From positions 12,414,790 to 12,478,789 of the forward strand of contig NC_052017.1 in NCBI RefSeq assembly GCF_015832195.1: a DNA stretch of 64,000 nucleotides. Direction: 5' to 3'. This document shows positions 1 to 11,767 of the stretch, in pieces. The translations under genes and the position numbers were made by a program. Position 1 is the first letter of the stretch, and each line of letters begins with the position of its first letter. The notes below the pieces were generated by a model, which was given only the letters and a program-made list of their open reading frames with translations, ran no database searches and had not been told where the DNA came from. The stretch comes from Motacilla alba alba (taxonomy: Eukaryota; Chordata; Aves; Passeriformes; Motacillidae).

Positions 1-3000
1 AAAGGTGAGCTTTTGATAGAAGCGAGGGGGAAGGGGAGAGGATTTGCAAAGTCATTGCAGCCTTGTGCAAGATCAGTTGCTACCTCCCTACCACAATATG
101 AACAGTGTTCTTATTTATGTTTTTACTGAACAGAGAACAAGAAAAGCCAGAAGTATTTAAGTAAAATTCTAATTGGACCCTACAGTAGTTCCAAAAACAA
201 TGGGAACTAGAAAAGAAACATAATGATTCATTTTGGCTACTCTGTCGTATCATTTGTTCTTCCTTAGCTCTATAAACTGGTACATAACGACTTTTAGAAA
301 TATAGGAAAGTTAGAAACAGAAACCAGATGCTCAGAACTCATAACACCTTTCCTTTATTTCCTCTGAGTTCAAAAAACAAAGCCATCAGCATTTGTGAAT
401 GTAACCTTTTAATACAGAAATGAAATCATGTGTTCTAGTAGCTGATTGTGACAGTAACACTTCATTTCCCCCTTTTTGCTCTCAAGTGGCAAATTGATAT
501 GACACAATGCAGAAACATTTTCAAACACACAGCCTGAAAAGCTTCAAGTGTATCTGTAACACATTAGTTTCTGAAAACTTAGATGTCTGTATAGTGTGTC
601 CATATCTGTAAATTTCTGCAAGAAAACTAATCCAAGCAGATTTGAGCTAACATCTGTCTACAATATTGGCCACTTAAGTCAATGTATCGGTCGAGACTGT
701 TTCGAGGGCATAAATTGAAATAGATGTGAAATCAAAATGAATAACAATTACAGTAATTCATATAGAAAATAGTTTTCTGTTCTTTAAAGGTCTAGAAAAA
801 TTTTGCTTCTATTACTTCTTTCTGTTCCACATCTTCACTTTGTGATAAGTTATAATAAAAAGAAAGGATGAAAAATTTTGGTTTATAGAGACATTAAAAG
901 TGTTGAATCATGTCTTTGCAAGTAAATTGCATAAATACTGTTCAGACTAAAAATTTAACAAATTACTACTCAGGTTGGTGCTACAAAAAAGTTGAGAAAT
1001 TTTTTTACTGAATTAGGGTTAAAATGCAGCATAGATTTTCAAACACAGCACCAAGATGTGTCCTACTGGCAACTCACAAGAAAAGCTGTGTTTCATACAC
1101 CAAAAATAAATTAAAAAAAATATAGTTGCTTAATACAGATGAGTGAATCTGATTTGGCCGCTGTACCTTACAAATCAACATGTTGCGTTTCTCCAAGTGT
1201 TAATAAGTTCCATTTCCACATAATTTATTCTACAAGTGGCTCAAACATAAAAAAACACAAACAAAATGTGCCAATGGCCCAAAGATGGGAAAAAAAATTC
1301 ATTTACAGTTGGTACCATTTGCTGCCATGAACTGTAATGGCCTCTGCTGTGATAAGAAATACCAGTCTCAGATATTCACAGCTCATGGAAATAGCCTTTT
1401 TTTCAATAGCAGGAAATTTATTTGTATTACAAAACAAACACAGATACAGATACAACCCAGTTCTGACTAGAGCTTCTCTGATTAGAGTAGCCCACTCTAA
1501 ATTTTAGGTCCTACAGCATTTATAAACCCCAGCAAGCACTGGGCACTGCTTAATTGGTGAAGCTAAGCCCAAAACATTCTCTCTTTCTTCCTTCCTCCAC
1601 CTGAAACTTCTCTTTTTTTCTAAGGGACTTCACATGAGAAACAGAGCATCAATATTGTCTCTTTAAAAAACAGACTGGTAGATGAACATTTGGTTTTAAC
1701 TGACTTACTTCTTCTCAAAATGATTTAATTCCTGAAAAGTATTTTCATCTTTTCTTAAAAATTTGAAAGCATAAAGTAAATGAGTTTTTCGGGCTGGGAA
1801 AATAATATTTAAGTAGAATAAATAGATCTTTTAATGAATTTCTGCTTAGAAATTTTCAAAACTTTCAAGTTCCTTACTCTCCAAACAAGGTATTAAATAT
1901 TTGCACTCAAATTTCACATCACATTCTTCCATTATCCCCTTTGCTGTTTCATGGGGTTTTTTCCAAGTGTTTTCTGCTAGCTGAGGTCTACTGACACTCA
2001 GGGAGGTGAGGTAAACATTAATCTGACACAAGAGGAGAGAAGTCACTCTCATTCTCCTCCTGGGAACAGTTTTGCTGCACAGATTTCAGTACTTATATTT
2101 GAAGGGGAACATCTGACTCTTTCCCTCACCCAGAGAGGGAAAGGCATCTTCATGGAGAATAAACTACTCCAAAATTTCCAGTCACCTCTGAAAATCTCAG
2201 TCTGCATGCTCCTGAATGATCAGATGAAGGAGAAGGATAATCAGGCTTGGGAGCAAGACAGATTTCTGTACCTACTGGGAATTTCAACAGCATTTTTTAT
2301 AGGTCTGACTTTATTTCTGGTTCACTCCAGTAACTTCCACTGCCACTCAAGCTCCTGTGACTTCAGGAGAAACTTTTATGGATGACCATTTATTAAACAG
2401 GAGACATTTGGAGATTGATTGTAAGTAAGAAAGAATGGAGAGGAAAAATAGAGGGAAAGATTGGATCAAATTAAGATCAATATAGTTTAGCGAAGATTAC
2501 CTAATTTGCAACTCTATTAAAATTTTAAGTAAATATATTTATTTAACAGATCAAGTTTCAGATCTATTAAAGATTAAGCAATATTTTAGCACCAATTATT
2601 TTAAGCTGCCTTATTAAATGACCACTCTGGAGTCTGGCTTCATTGTGTGTTTCTTGCAGTTTTCTGGTGTAGATGTGAAACATTGCTGATACACTGTGGT
2701 ATTGTTTGAGTGCATTTTGGAATGTTAGAGGGTTATTATGCAAAATTCAAAATAAATCAGAAATAGAACATCTGAGGAACAAAGACAAAACTTATATCCA
2801 AAAATAAAGTTATATGTATGTCTTGAAGAAGTTTGAATTCGGTTTGTAATAAAAATGAAATTATTGATATTTTCCTTTTTTTTTTTTTCCTTCAGAAAAT
2901 AAAAGTGTTTTCAGTAAATGTAAGCAGACATTCTTGTCATGTTCAGTCTTCAGGCTCCTGAAGCAACAATCTCTTTCAGTGTGTAATTCAGTAGCTATTA

Positions 3001-3870
3001 AACAGGGACTATTGACACAGCAGACCACATTGTCTCTTGCAGAACCATTATGGACTTCCTTGTCAGCGAGAGTTTGCTTATTTAAAAAATAATATTCTGT
3101 GTGTGGGGGATATGATCCAGTGGGTGAGCAAAACAAAGGCAGATGGATTAAATGTGGTGTATTTCATTCCAAGGAAGCCTTTACAGTTAAAAAGTCATGT
3201 ACTCTGCACACTTAACAAGAATTTGCCAAGTTTTATGAAATACAAAATTGTCCAAAATATATATAATGGATCATAATGTCAATGGAAATAAATTTATTTC
3301 CCTATCAAATTCAGTACCATGCTGATTCATATCAAGAGGACTTTGGAAGGATTATATAAATGTACAAGGGACTCTTTCAATAAAATCAAACTCCTATGCA
3401 AATATTGAGGCTTCACTTTGAATTTGCTACTACTAAAACTACATAATCAAGAGCATAAATAAATCAACATTTCATTTATTTATGAGATTGGCCCCATTTT
3501 TTTTTGTTGTAATTAAAACAAGGAAAGACTCCCCATTATTCTGGCCAAAAATAAAGTGATTGTTTTCCTGTAGACCTAAAGAGAAGATATGGCAAGATGT
3601 TCTCTTACAATGGGAGATCCTAAAGGAATCCTTCAAAATTCAAAGCACTGAAGAAAATTAATGGGATGAGTTACTACCTTCAGACATTGCAGACAAAGAG
3701 TTTCAGTTAGTTTATTCTAACTGAAAAATCTTAAAGGTGTTAGAGGGGAAAGTTTGTTTTAAACAGCACTTAAGGCAATTTCTAATATGTCTCTTAAAAG
3801 CCAAAAGCTCTTTAAAAACAGAAGACTGCTTTGGAATTCTATCAGCAGCTTGCTGCTCTCTGAAATTCTG

Positions 3871-3896
3871 AATCCTGTATAATTTTATACAGGATT
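3871..3896. repeat. short perfect inverted repeat
   Basis: The arms AATCCTGTATAA and TTATACAGGATT are exact reverse complements separated by two T residues, giving a 26-nt hairpin-capable palindrome. It is followed by a short T run, so it resembles an intrinsic terminator. In a vertebrate genome that reading has no known meaning. It is probably chance or the edge of an old palindromic element. Confidence 0.85.
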
Positions 3897-4638
3897 TTTT
3901 GGTAATGTCAGAATGTTCAGGAGAGGACAGAATTCAAGGCAAGCACACTGGCCTAGCTGAAATTTTGTATCAGAGTTCAGAAGTCTGCTACACTATCTAG
4001 ACTGTATATTCTATTAAGATATGAGACCTCACAGCAAGATTTGTATCAGTGGTACTTTTGTGATTATTTAATACTGACGGGCTTCTTTGTGACTTAAGTA
4101 TTTTTAAGTTTAAGAAATAACATTGAAGAAAATAGCACGTGTGGAAATTATTCCAGCATTGTTGCACCTACAATGGAGTGTTGGTTCTATTTCAACTCAG
4201 GCAACACGTAAAAATAGGAACTAACTATGCTACGATTAAATACAAAACCTGTTGTCAGTACAGGAAAGAAAATAAGCCATTTTCAAGTCCTCAATCCCAT
4301 TTTACAGGTGGAACACTAGTGTTGCCCACATGATACTTCCCAGACTTCCACAAAAAAAAGTGTGAAAACTACCTGAAAAGCAAATAATGTATCTGTATTT
4401 AACAGACAGAATAATAAACAGTATAAAAGACACAGGTAAAAACCAGTTTATCTTCTAATTCACCTCAGTGAAAAATGCATCTGTGCTTTTGCATGGAAAG
4501 TATGAATCCTACATTTTTCTTTCTCTCACCAGTGCTATCATTTATGCTCTGTCATCTTCCTATATATGCACATATATTCATGCCCCTGAATCACATAACT
4601 TTTACCAGAGGAAAAAAGATACTACACACTAAAACAGG

Positions 4639-4656
4639 AAAAAAAAAAAAAAAAAA
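4639..4656. repeat. poly-A run
   Basis: An uninterrupted run of about 18 A residues. It could be the relic of a retroposed tail, but no recognisable retrocopy lies upstream on either strand. Confidence 0.9.
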
Positions 4657-7600
4657 GAAAGATATTTTCTCAGGAAAAATGATGCATCATGCCACTACTA
4701 GACACAAGAACATCAAACAGCAAAAAGTAGTCAAAGGAAATATAACAAAATATATTATTATTCCCACTAATCAAGCAAGCTTCAGAGGGAAAAGCCCAAC
4801 ATGTGTGGGAGGTTATTAATAGTATACTCAATGAAAAATGAAACATCAGATTAAGATATGCAATTAATAGATCATATTTTATTTTTAAAAAGCTGCTTCG
4901 TATCATGCTTACCATTTTATCCATGAAGTTTCACTAGGGATTTTAATTTAGGAGAAATGCTCAAATTTAGTGGCTACAGTTCTTGAATGAGAAAAAATGA
5001 GACAAAAGCAAGTTTGTAATTGCAGCTGGTGGAAAGCAGCAGCACTTTTTCATGAGTTTTTTCAGTAAATGGAACTGGAGGGGAGGGAATGGTGGTTGTA
5101 CAATTGGTGGCAGTGGCAGTAGGGGCAGCATGAATAAAATAGCTGATGCAAATAACCACATGCATTCACAGGAGACATCACTTTAAATGAGGCTTTTACA
5201 CAGTTGTGAAGTTTTGTTTTTATTCTATCTGATCATTTGAAGCCAAAATTACATGAGACAGCAGTCTTTCTAATCAAACTACCATGAAAAGGCTAAACTG
5301 TGTTTTACCACCTTGAGCACATGACAGCAGCACCTTTTCCTCAACTGCCAGTTTGATTCGATTGTCTAAATATGTTTGCAGTACATGAAGTTCTCTTGTC
5401 ATTCAAGTGATAATATTTGTTTTGCTTTTCCTTCCCTACCTGGTATATGTGCAGCTATGAGAAAAGCACTAGCACTTTTGCACTTTATTTGCAAAATCCA
5501 GCATATCTACCTTCTCTGTCCATGTTTGTAGGACATCATGAAAATCTTTAGAAGAGATATACAAATAATGAAATGAAAAGCACTTTTAAATTCTAGATCC
5601 CTTGCATATAATCTTATTGATGTTGCATGTCCTTTCCATGCACTGACATATTAAACAGAGAGAAGATGCAGAAATTAAACATCCTGCTGGGTTTTCCAGT
5701 ATTAAAGATTCATTTCAGTCCAGCTAAGCAAAGCTGTGTAGTTAACTTTGGAGGGAGACCTTAAAAAGGAATATAAAAATACCACTGCAGCCATCCAGTC
5801 TCTCAAAATATCATTGCTGTAATTGCCAGAATTATAGCTTGTGGTTACCTGCCACATTCTTTGGTGCTCAACTCATGGTTATTGTGCTACCACAGTTTAA
5901 AACATTGGCTCAGGGCAGTTTTGCAATTCACATAATGCTATATCTACTGCACACAGTGCAGTATCAAACAACACACAGGCCTTGAAACAAAGTGCGTTGA
6001 AACATACCCACATAACAAATAACATCTTAGATGGGTAGAAAATACTACATACTTGATATTGTTCCAAAGGACGTGTCTTTGCTTTTGGTTCTCAACCAGA
6101 GTGCAGTAATCATAAAAATAAACAATACTTCACATCTTTAAACTTCTGAGATCATCAAAAAAAACCAAGAGAATGGCCCATTTTTCAAGAGTTTTCCCCC
6201 CCGATGTTTTTGCCCCAGATAATGAAGGCAACTTAATAAAAGTCGTTATAGGGATCACATTCATATATAGGCCAAATTTGTCATACATTTACCCCCTTAA
6301 ATGGGGTGGTAATAGCAGGATGATTAAATGTATTAAATGGTTCCTGATAAGAAATTGAGTTCTGATCCATGTTGTAAATTTCCTTTTTTCCTTACAAATG
6401 ACTGAAGTGAGGGAGACACAAATCATGATCCTGTAGGATTTTAGATTAAACTGTTGCTAGTATTAAAAAGAATTAAATCAGACCATTCAGAAAACAGAAA
6501 AAAATTTTCCTCCACCTGTTTCCAAGCGTATTTTAAAGAAGCTTGCCCAAAGGAAGAGATTACTTTCCTTTACCAAACACCTTCCAGAGAAGAAAACACT
6601 GATGTTTTTAAGTCCTAGGCTGACAAATTTGTCTGGAACATAGACTATCTAAATTAAGACCCTTTTTATGCTATTGTCTTTCAACATGGTGGTCTACATT
6701 TGTCCAAGTCTCAGTGTTTTCCAAGATGCTTTACGACTGGAGGTTGAGAGGGGCAAGTGCTGTCACATTTTTCTGAGCCCCAAATGATTGTGTATTGATG
6801 GAGAAGAGTTATTAAATTTAAAAATATCATGCAAACTTTATGAATGACTGAGCAGCAGACTCAGACTGGAAACATGTCAGACTTAAGCAGGACACTGTTG
6901 CAGGCACATGTAAAAGGGTTTGCTGGTGGTACCTTAATGCCAGTACAGCCTTGTTGCTGTCTGCTGGCAAAATGATCTGGTGAATCCCTGTGTTCCCAGA
7001 CACCACAAGCATTATCTTCTCACCCAACTTCTGATCCTAGTCAGGTTCATAATTTTCATGAAGAATGTTCATCAGAGCATGAAAAAATCGGAGATAATTG
7101 GGAAAATAATATATCTATTTCCATTTGCAGTCATGTAAATGTTGTCTGGTATCACTCTGACTAATTACGTAGAAACACAGCGAACATTCTACATCTGCCA
7201 TGATGTACACAACAGTCTTGGGTTTGCTTTTTGTTTAGCAGTTTATTGATAATGTGGAAACAGAAGCAAAGCATTACTTCCCCAGTGGTTCACCTAATGT
7301 TTGAATCCCACTCACTCTTTTCATAATACCAGTCTCCTTTTTATTGACTATTAGATCATAAGTTTAACTGAAGATCCAGTGTTCTGAGTCATTAAAACTT
7401 TTGGTGATGATTTAGCCAAATCATAGATTGGTTCATTCTTTTCTGGAGATGGGAGTAGTTTAATGAATAGAAGAATTTATTTTCGTGTTGCATGTAGAGT
7501 AGGAAATCAAAGTTGTGCACTGCTAGTATAGCTAAAGAACTAATTGTTTTATTTAGATAGTTTTAACCATTTACTGTAATACTATGCAAAAATAGCAGAA

Positions 7601-7751
7601 AACCAAGAAATTTTGGGTGTACCAAAGCAACATCTACTGTCAAGGAAGTTCATACAAGAAATAATCCCTTTGGTTCCTTTCTTAAATATTGGAATTTTAC
7701 TAAATTGTATGGCATGACTTCTAATCAGTTCAACTTTTATGTAATGGCGTT

Positions 7752-8100
7752 TGAAGGATGGAGCAAGCAGTGTGATGCTGCAAGGACATTTATTGACAAA
7801 AGGCACAGTTATTTATAATGTTTTAGCTTTTGCATAACAATTTCCAATTGTTCTGTTTACGTATGATTTGGTGCATAGTAGGCCACAATGTATACTCTTT
7901 TTTTTGTGTAATTACTTATCACAGCAGGCTCTTCTATTCCTTTGGAAGGGGACACAGTTTTTGCAGTTCCTTCTGTATGTGTCTTTCTCAGTTTCTGCAG
8001 TTCTTTTTCACAACTTTTTCTCACAGCTCTTGTTGTACAATGTTCAGCAATTCAAGTGTACTGCTCATGTCATTTAACTCATTCTGCTCTGCAAAACTTC
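7752..8100 (-). mobile_element. LTR of an avian endogenous retrovirus (3' LTR of the adjacent env remnant)
   Basis: Read on the minus strand, this follows the env remnant directly, as a 3' LTR should. It has a TATAAATA box (plus-strand 7810-7817) and, about 16 bases downstream, a CAATAAATGTCCTTGCA block holding an AATAAA polyadenylation signal (7789-7794). A short U5-like part then ends near 7752. The same TATA, spacer, CAATAAATGTC-TTTGCA, CACTGC order occurs on the plus strand at 18985-19057, so both are copies of one LTR family. The outer edge near 8100 is uncertain, because a 55-bp segment at 8035-8092 also occurs at 9175-9232. Family identification as an ERV LTR is by structure and position; I cannot give a database name. 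Confidence 0.7.
7789..7794 (-). promoter_or_regulatory. LTR polyadenylation signal AATAAA
   Basis: AATAAA on the minus strand inside the LTR at 7752-8100, about 16 bases downstream of its TATAAATA box at 7810-7817. The close TATA-to-AATAAA spacing matches the related LTR at 18985-19013. It marks the R region of the LTR; whether it is still used is unknown. Confidence 0.6.
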
Positions 8101-9030
8101 TCCTTTTCTGTTTTACGTATAGCATGTGCTGAACTGAATTGTTAATCATTTTTGCATGCATTGCAATAAGCAAGGCACAATCATGAAAAGGCACAAAAAT
8201 ATTCTCAATTCATAAATTTTTAATCACAATAACCTCTCAGTCCATCCACAAATGTTCAAAAGCTGGAACAGCTGACCTAGCCGGATCTGTTTTGTCATCC
8301 CACTCAGTTTCCTAACACCTTCTTCCAACTTCTGTGTGCTAGAATGTATGGTTTGAGAGTAAATTCATACAACACATTCTTTCAAAATATTGACATCCAT
8401 GACCATGGGATAACAGCAAAAAATCTGTGGCAGCATGATTTTGCAAAGTAGCATGGCATACAGAATCAACATCTGTCAAAAGACCAAAAAGAGAGAGGGA
8501 AGTTGCATTCATTTGTTGAGCTAGCCAACAGCCAAGCTTTTGTAAGGTAGTAAGAGCTTTGGCTGCTGCCACTCTTGGAGCAAAAATTAAAGCAATCCTA
8601 ACAAGCTGGGGGATTCCAAAATTGTGCACTTGCATCACAGTCTTTGGTAAATTCATGAAGTGCACACTTGTGTTGGTCCTGATCTGAATTATGTGTATGA
8701 TTTATAATCATGGTTAAATTAGAAGTTGACATTGTGAGGTGGCCAATTGTGCAGGTCTACCAATCTCTCACAAAGACAAAGCAGGCCAAGCATAATCACC
8801 ACAAATCAAAATATCCCTCGAAGCAATTTTCATGGGAGAGAATCTGAGGGTGCATAAAACACAGAGCCTTTGAATGTTACAGTTTGATTGTACCACAAAG
8901 AACTATTGCAGAATAATAGCTGATTTTGGGTAGCATCCTGAGTCATCTTGTAGTATAGGTCACTGTTTCTGTTGTACTTTTCTAATTTGCTGTAGATGAA
9001 GTATATGCAGACATCTGTCTTAATCAATCC
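8101..9030 (-). pseudogene. env: decayed retroviral envelope gene (late SU, TM subunit and tail)
   Basis: This is a broken env of an endogenous retrovirus. In its normal role the protein is the membrane glycoprotein of the virion: SU binds a receptor and TM spans the membrane. Reading down the minus strand, 9027-8830 is an open stretch with N-glycosylation sites NSS and NQT. Next come a C-x-D-Y-A-W-P block (about 8815-8771) and a CTIGHLTM block (8753-8730), separated by stop or frame changes. At 8665-8339 a 108-codon open frame carries the TM ectodomain: a heptad-like helix at residues 20-75, an LQN...DFLLL block at 74-85 and a CX6CC motif at residues 91-99 (C91, C98, C99). A Cys-rich PCLLQC tail lies near 8145-8180, again out of frame. 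TM with CX6CC is typical of gamma-type env, including that of avian alpharetroviruses. SU is largely missing, and frameshifts and stops rule out a functional protein. Confidence 0.78.
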
Positions 9031-9174
9031 CAGAATTTCAGGTTCCTGTGGTTCTGATGAAGTAAGGGGTAAATGATCATCTCAAGTATTGAGATTATCT
9101 GTGCATGATACCGTGGAGTTATTGCAGAATATGTAAGGCAATGTACCCTGAGCTTCTGTCACCAGTGCCTGCAG

Positions 9175-9232
9175 GTACAATCTTCAGCAATTTAAATGTA
9201 CTGTTCATGTCATTTAACTCATTCTGCCCCGC
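9175..9232 (-). repeat. second copy of a 55-bp retroviral segment
   Basis: This segment matches 8035-8092 in the same orientation at a constant offset of 1140 bases, with roughly 46 of 52 core positions identical by eye. A third, more diverged copy is on the plus strand at 18764-18821, at the head of an LTR. It could be a fragment of a 5' LTR brought next to env by an internal deletion, or part of the internal sequence duplicated around env. Similarity to the other copies ends abruptly beyond it. Confidence 0.75.
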
Positions 9233-9404
9233 AACACTTATGGTAGCCAGTAGTGACCTTTCTTGGCAACACCATGGTCATTCTGTCACTTTACACAGCA
9301 TTTCCATCCCAATACTTTCATTTGTACAAATAAAGTCTGAGCAGGTTGGTATGAGGATACCTAAGCTGATGTGTAACTATTCAGGCTGCATGTCATTTTA
9401 GCCA

Positions 9405-9596
9405 GTGCATGAAATCCCAGTAGGTAATGGTTGTGGAAGAGCCTGTATTGTGTAATAAGTGGACAAAAGTAAATCACTTATGACAGATGGTGTGTTTTTA
9501 AGAGTCAGGCTTCATTTGGAGAATAATGAAGAAGGCTGAAAGTTTCTGTACTGCGGAGAGAGGGGATTTCACAGCAAACATGGTAAAGTGTAAGCA
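9405..9596 (-). pseudogene. 3' end of a retroviral reading frame upstream of env
   Basis: On the minus strand an open frame runs from about 9596 to a TAA at 9498-9500 and contains PLSAVQKLSAFFII followed by a few more residues. The same frame with the same stop position occurs on the plus strand at 10710-10889 (PLSPVQKLPASFII). DNA similarity continues past the stop to about 9405 here and 10985 there. Because it lies directly upstream of the env remnant in the same direction, it may be the C-terminal end of pol, but no integrase motif is visible to prove that. An accessory or gag-derived frame is possible. Only about 33 codons remain. Confidence 0.5.
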
Positions 9597-10590
9597 TACT
9601 TATACTTACAGAAAATCCATTCTTTTATTTAACTAGAGAAAAGAAAAGGAACAGAAAGCTAGAGAAAGGCAGAAAAAAACTACTAATCCAAGAAATACAC
9701 ATTTAAGACCATAGTGAAGAATGACATTAATCTATTTTGTATGAGTATTGATAGAAGTCAACATATTCCTCAATCAGTAGTGCCAAAGTACAGGAACTGA
9801 ACTGAAATAAACACTAAAAAACTTATGTAAATCAGGTCTAAAGTCAAATTTGAAAGACTTCCAAATATGTTAAGATAGGAAGACAGTCAAAACAACATAA
9901 GCTCTGCTGTTTTACAAGGTAATGACCCCATGAAATAACCATGCAACCATGAATGATGGATGTTAATGTTTGAAATCCCAGATTCAGCTGACCTATTTTT
10001 TTAATCCTGTTTGATTTTTTCTTCTTTTTCATACAAAGAATTTTAATGAGGTAGAACCTTGAAACTCAGAAATTAATCTTATGTTCCACTGTACAATTTG
10101 TATTGTTTATTTAGGCTTCAGCCATAATGACAGATATGTGTACTTTTAGATTTATATCAAATCCAGCCATTCTTGCATTTTTCCTGGGGATTTGTGTTGA
10201 AAGATAAAGGTTTGTTAAAATGAAATCATAAGGAGAAATGCCAGAGGAAGAGGAACAAGCAAGAGGAACAGCAGAAAAATCCTCCAGAAACTAATGAGAT
10301 TCATTCATTGTTCAAGTCTAGATGCTTAAAATATTAAAATAAGTTTGTTTATTTTTCCAATACTAAAATTAGGAGAGGCAAGAGTTTCAATTTTCTTTTG
10401 AGACAATGGTATCTAACTGTACCCACTTAATAGAAACACAAAGATAAGAACTGGCAATAACTAAGTTTTAATTAAAATAATTTGCACTAAGATTTTACTT
10501 CATAAATTAAAACATAATTTGAAGGAGATTAGCCCCAAAAAAACCTCTCCAAAATAGAAGTGTAATTTAAGAAGATTGCATGTTTAGGAT
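9597..10590. other. no gene recognised
   Basis: AT-rich sequence between the minus-strand retroviral remnant and the next CR1 tail. I looked for more of the upstream retroviral genes (protease, reverse transcriptase, integrase) on the minus strand and found no recognisable motif, so the provirus seems to have lost them or they have decayed beyond recognition. Confidence 0.5.
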
Positions 10591-10709
10591 TCCACAAAAT
10601 CATAGAATCAAAAATAGGCTGAGTTGAAGGGACCCATTGGGATCACTGGGGCCAGGTCCAGGCCCTGTGCAGGACAACCCAAGATTCCTCTGCCTGAGAG
10701 CACTGTGCA
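10591..10709 (-). mobile_element. CR1 LINE 3' end, 5'-truncated
   Basis: On the minus strand this ends in GATTCTATGATTTTGTGGA, the degenerate CR1 tail, preceded by GGGTCCCTTCAACTCAGCC and a GGACCTGGCCCCAGTGATC stretch, as in avian CR1 3' ends. CR1 elements are non-LTR retrotransposons that copy by target-primed reverse transcription, so most copies are 5'-truncated like this one. Only about 120 bases are clear. The left part of the element appears to be cut off by, or to abut, the retroviral fragment that starts near 10710. Confidence 0.75.
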
Positions 10710-10990
10710 GATGATCCTCGACAGATGGTGGAAGCATCTAATCAAAACTCTGCCTCTGCTGAAGATCCACCCACTGCTGGAAGTATTCAGGAGCTGATTG
10801 TCATTCCTCATCATATAAGTGACCCTCTCTCCCCAGTACAGAAACTTCCAGCCTCCTTCATTATTCAGCAGATGAATCCTGCCTCCTGAAGACGCAGCCC
10901 TCTCTCATAATTGGTTCAGCTTTGCCCCTTTATTATAGAGCTTCCATCACAAAGAAAACCTTCCCTGCTACAGATACAAGCTTACCTTAT
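10710..10990 (+). pseudogene. retroviral reading-frame end, inverted copy of the 9.5-kb fragment
   Basis: An uninterrupted plus-strand frame of 59 codons runs from 10710 to a TGA at 10887-10889. Its last 20 or so residues match the minus-strand frame at 9498-9596 in sequence, frame and stop position. DNA similarity goes on to about 10985. Two independent copies that share a frame and a stop suggest a real coding end in the ancestral element, not a chance frame. No catalytic motif is visible, so I do not assign a function. It sits right after a minus-strand CR1 tail, and no env or LTR was recognised downstream of it. Confidence 0.5.
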
Positions 10991-11190
10991 TGAAAGCATT
11001 CAGCACAATTTAAGAACACCATGAAACTGTTATGGGATGTGCTGCTAAAAGAATTATGTTTTTTCCTCTACATAAAGCAATGTATCACTGAATATTTAAC
11101 AACATAGGTATTCTAGTAGGGTTTGGTAGGTTCTACTGATTTATAGTAAAATACTATTTTCAAAGAATACCTTAAGCCAAGTATACCCAT

Positions 11191-11309
11191 AGTCAAATAT
11201 ATATTGCCAATATATATATATATATATCAAATATATATATTGCCAATATATATATATTGTCAAATATATATATCTATATATATTCTAATATATATATTAG
11301 AATATATGT
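11191..11309. repeat. interrupted AT repeat with a 30-bp palindrome
   Basis: Runs of TA are separated by TTGCCAA or TGTCAAA, so that a larger unit of roughly 30 bases is repeated imperfectly. The right end, 11278-11307, is a perfect 30-nt palindrome centred on the TA run, flanked by TTCTAA and TTAGAA. It could form a cruciform, and such tracts are prone to length change and sequencing error. Confidence 0.9.
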
Positions 11310-11767
11310 TACAGCTCCAAATAATAGATGCATTTCTGACAATAGAAAATTACTTATTCCATCAAGAAGGATGTTTGTCTTAGCCAAGATACCACGAAAT
11401 TACAGTTTTGTTTCATTATGAGATAAATCATACACTCCTCTTGTACTTGGAAAACTGGTTCTGATGAAGGATTAGCATAAATAGATGAATTAATTGCTGA
11501 GTCTGTCATTTATCTCCATAAACCAACATCAGAATTTTCCCACCTAAGATACTAATACCTGGGAATTTGGAAACATTCAAGTCTACCATCTGATAAGCAG
11601 CTGAATTAACCTACTACCATTCACAAAGATTCATCCAACTGGAAGATGTAATAATTTATTAGAGAATTCCTGAGAGAATCCCAAAGAAATTTTGTCACAT
11701 ATAGAGATCCTGGTATCAGTTGTGAGTCATATACTTTTCACATTTGTCTAAGAAGCCATAGCTCCTG

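Larger units (their letters stand above)
1..7751. other. intergenic or intronic sequence, no gene recognised
   Basis: This stretch is AT-rich and contains only short open frames, the longest about 114 codons near 4475-4819, which is inflated by a poly-A run. None shows a recognisable domain, a signal peptide followed by a plausible protein, or a convincing exon with splice sites. Apart from the inverted repeat and homopolymer runs listed separately, I see no mobile element that I can name. It may contain very old repeats or conserved non-coding elements that cannot be recognised by eye. Confidence 0.6.

Noticed and set aside
3871..3906. Hairpin plus T run read as a bacterial terminator
   Set aside because: The window is vertebrate DNA with avian retroelements, so an intrinsic bacterial terminator has no place here.
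4475..4819. 114-codon plus-strand open frame
   Set aside because: It passes through a poly-A run (poly-Lys) and has no recognisable features.
7830..8145. Plus-strand frames rich in Phe, Ser and Cys
   Set aside because: They are antisense to the env tail and LTR on the minus strand, which explain the sequence better.
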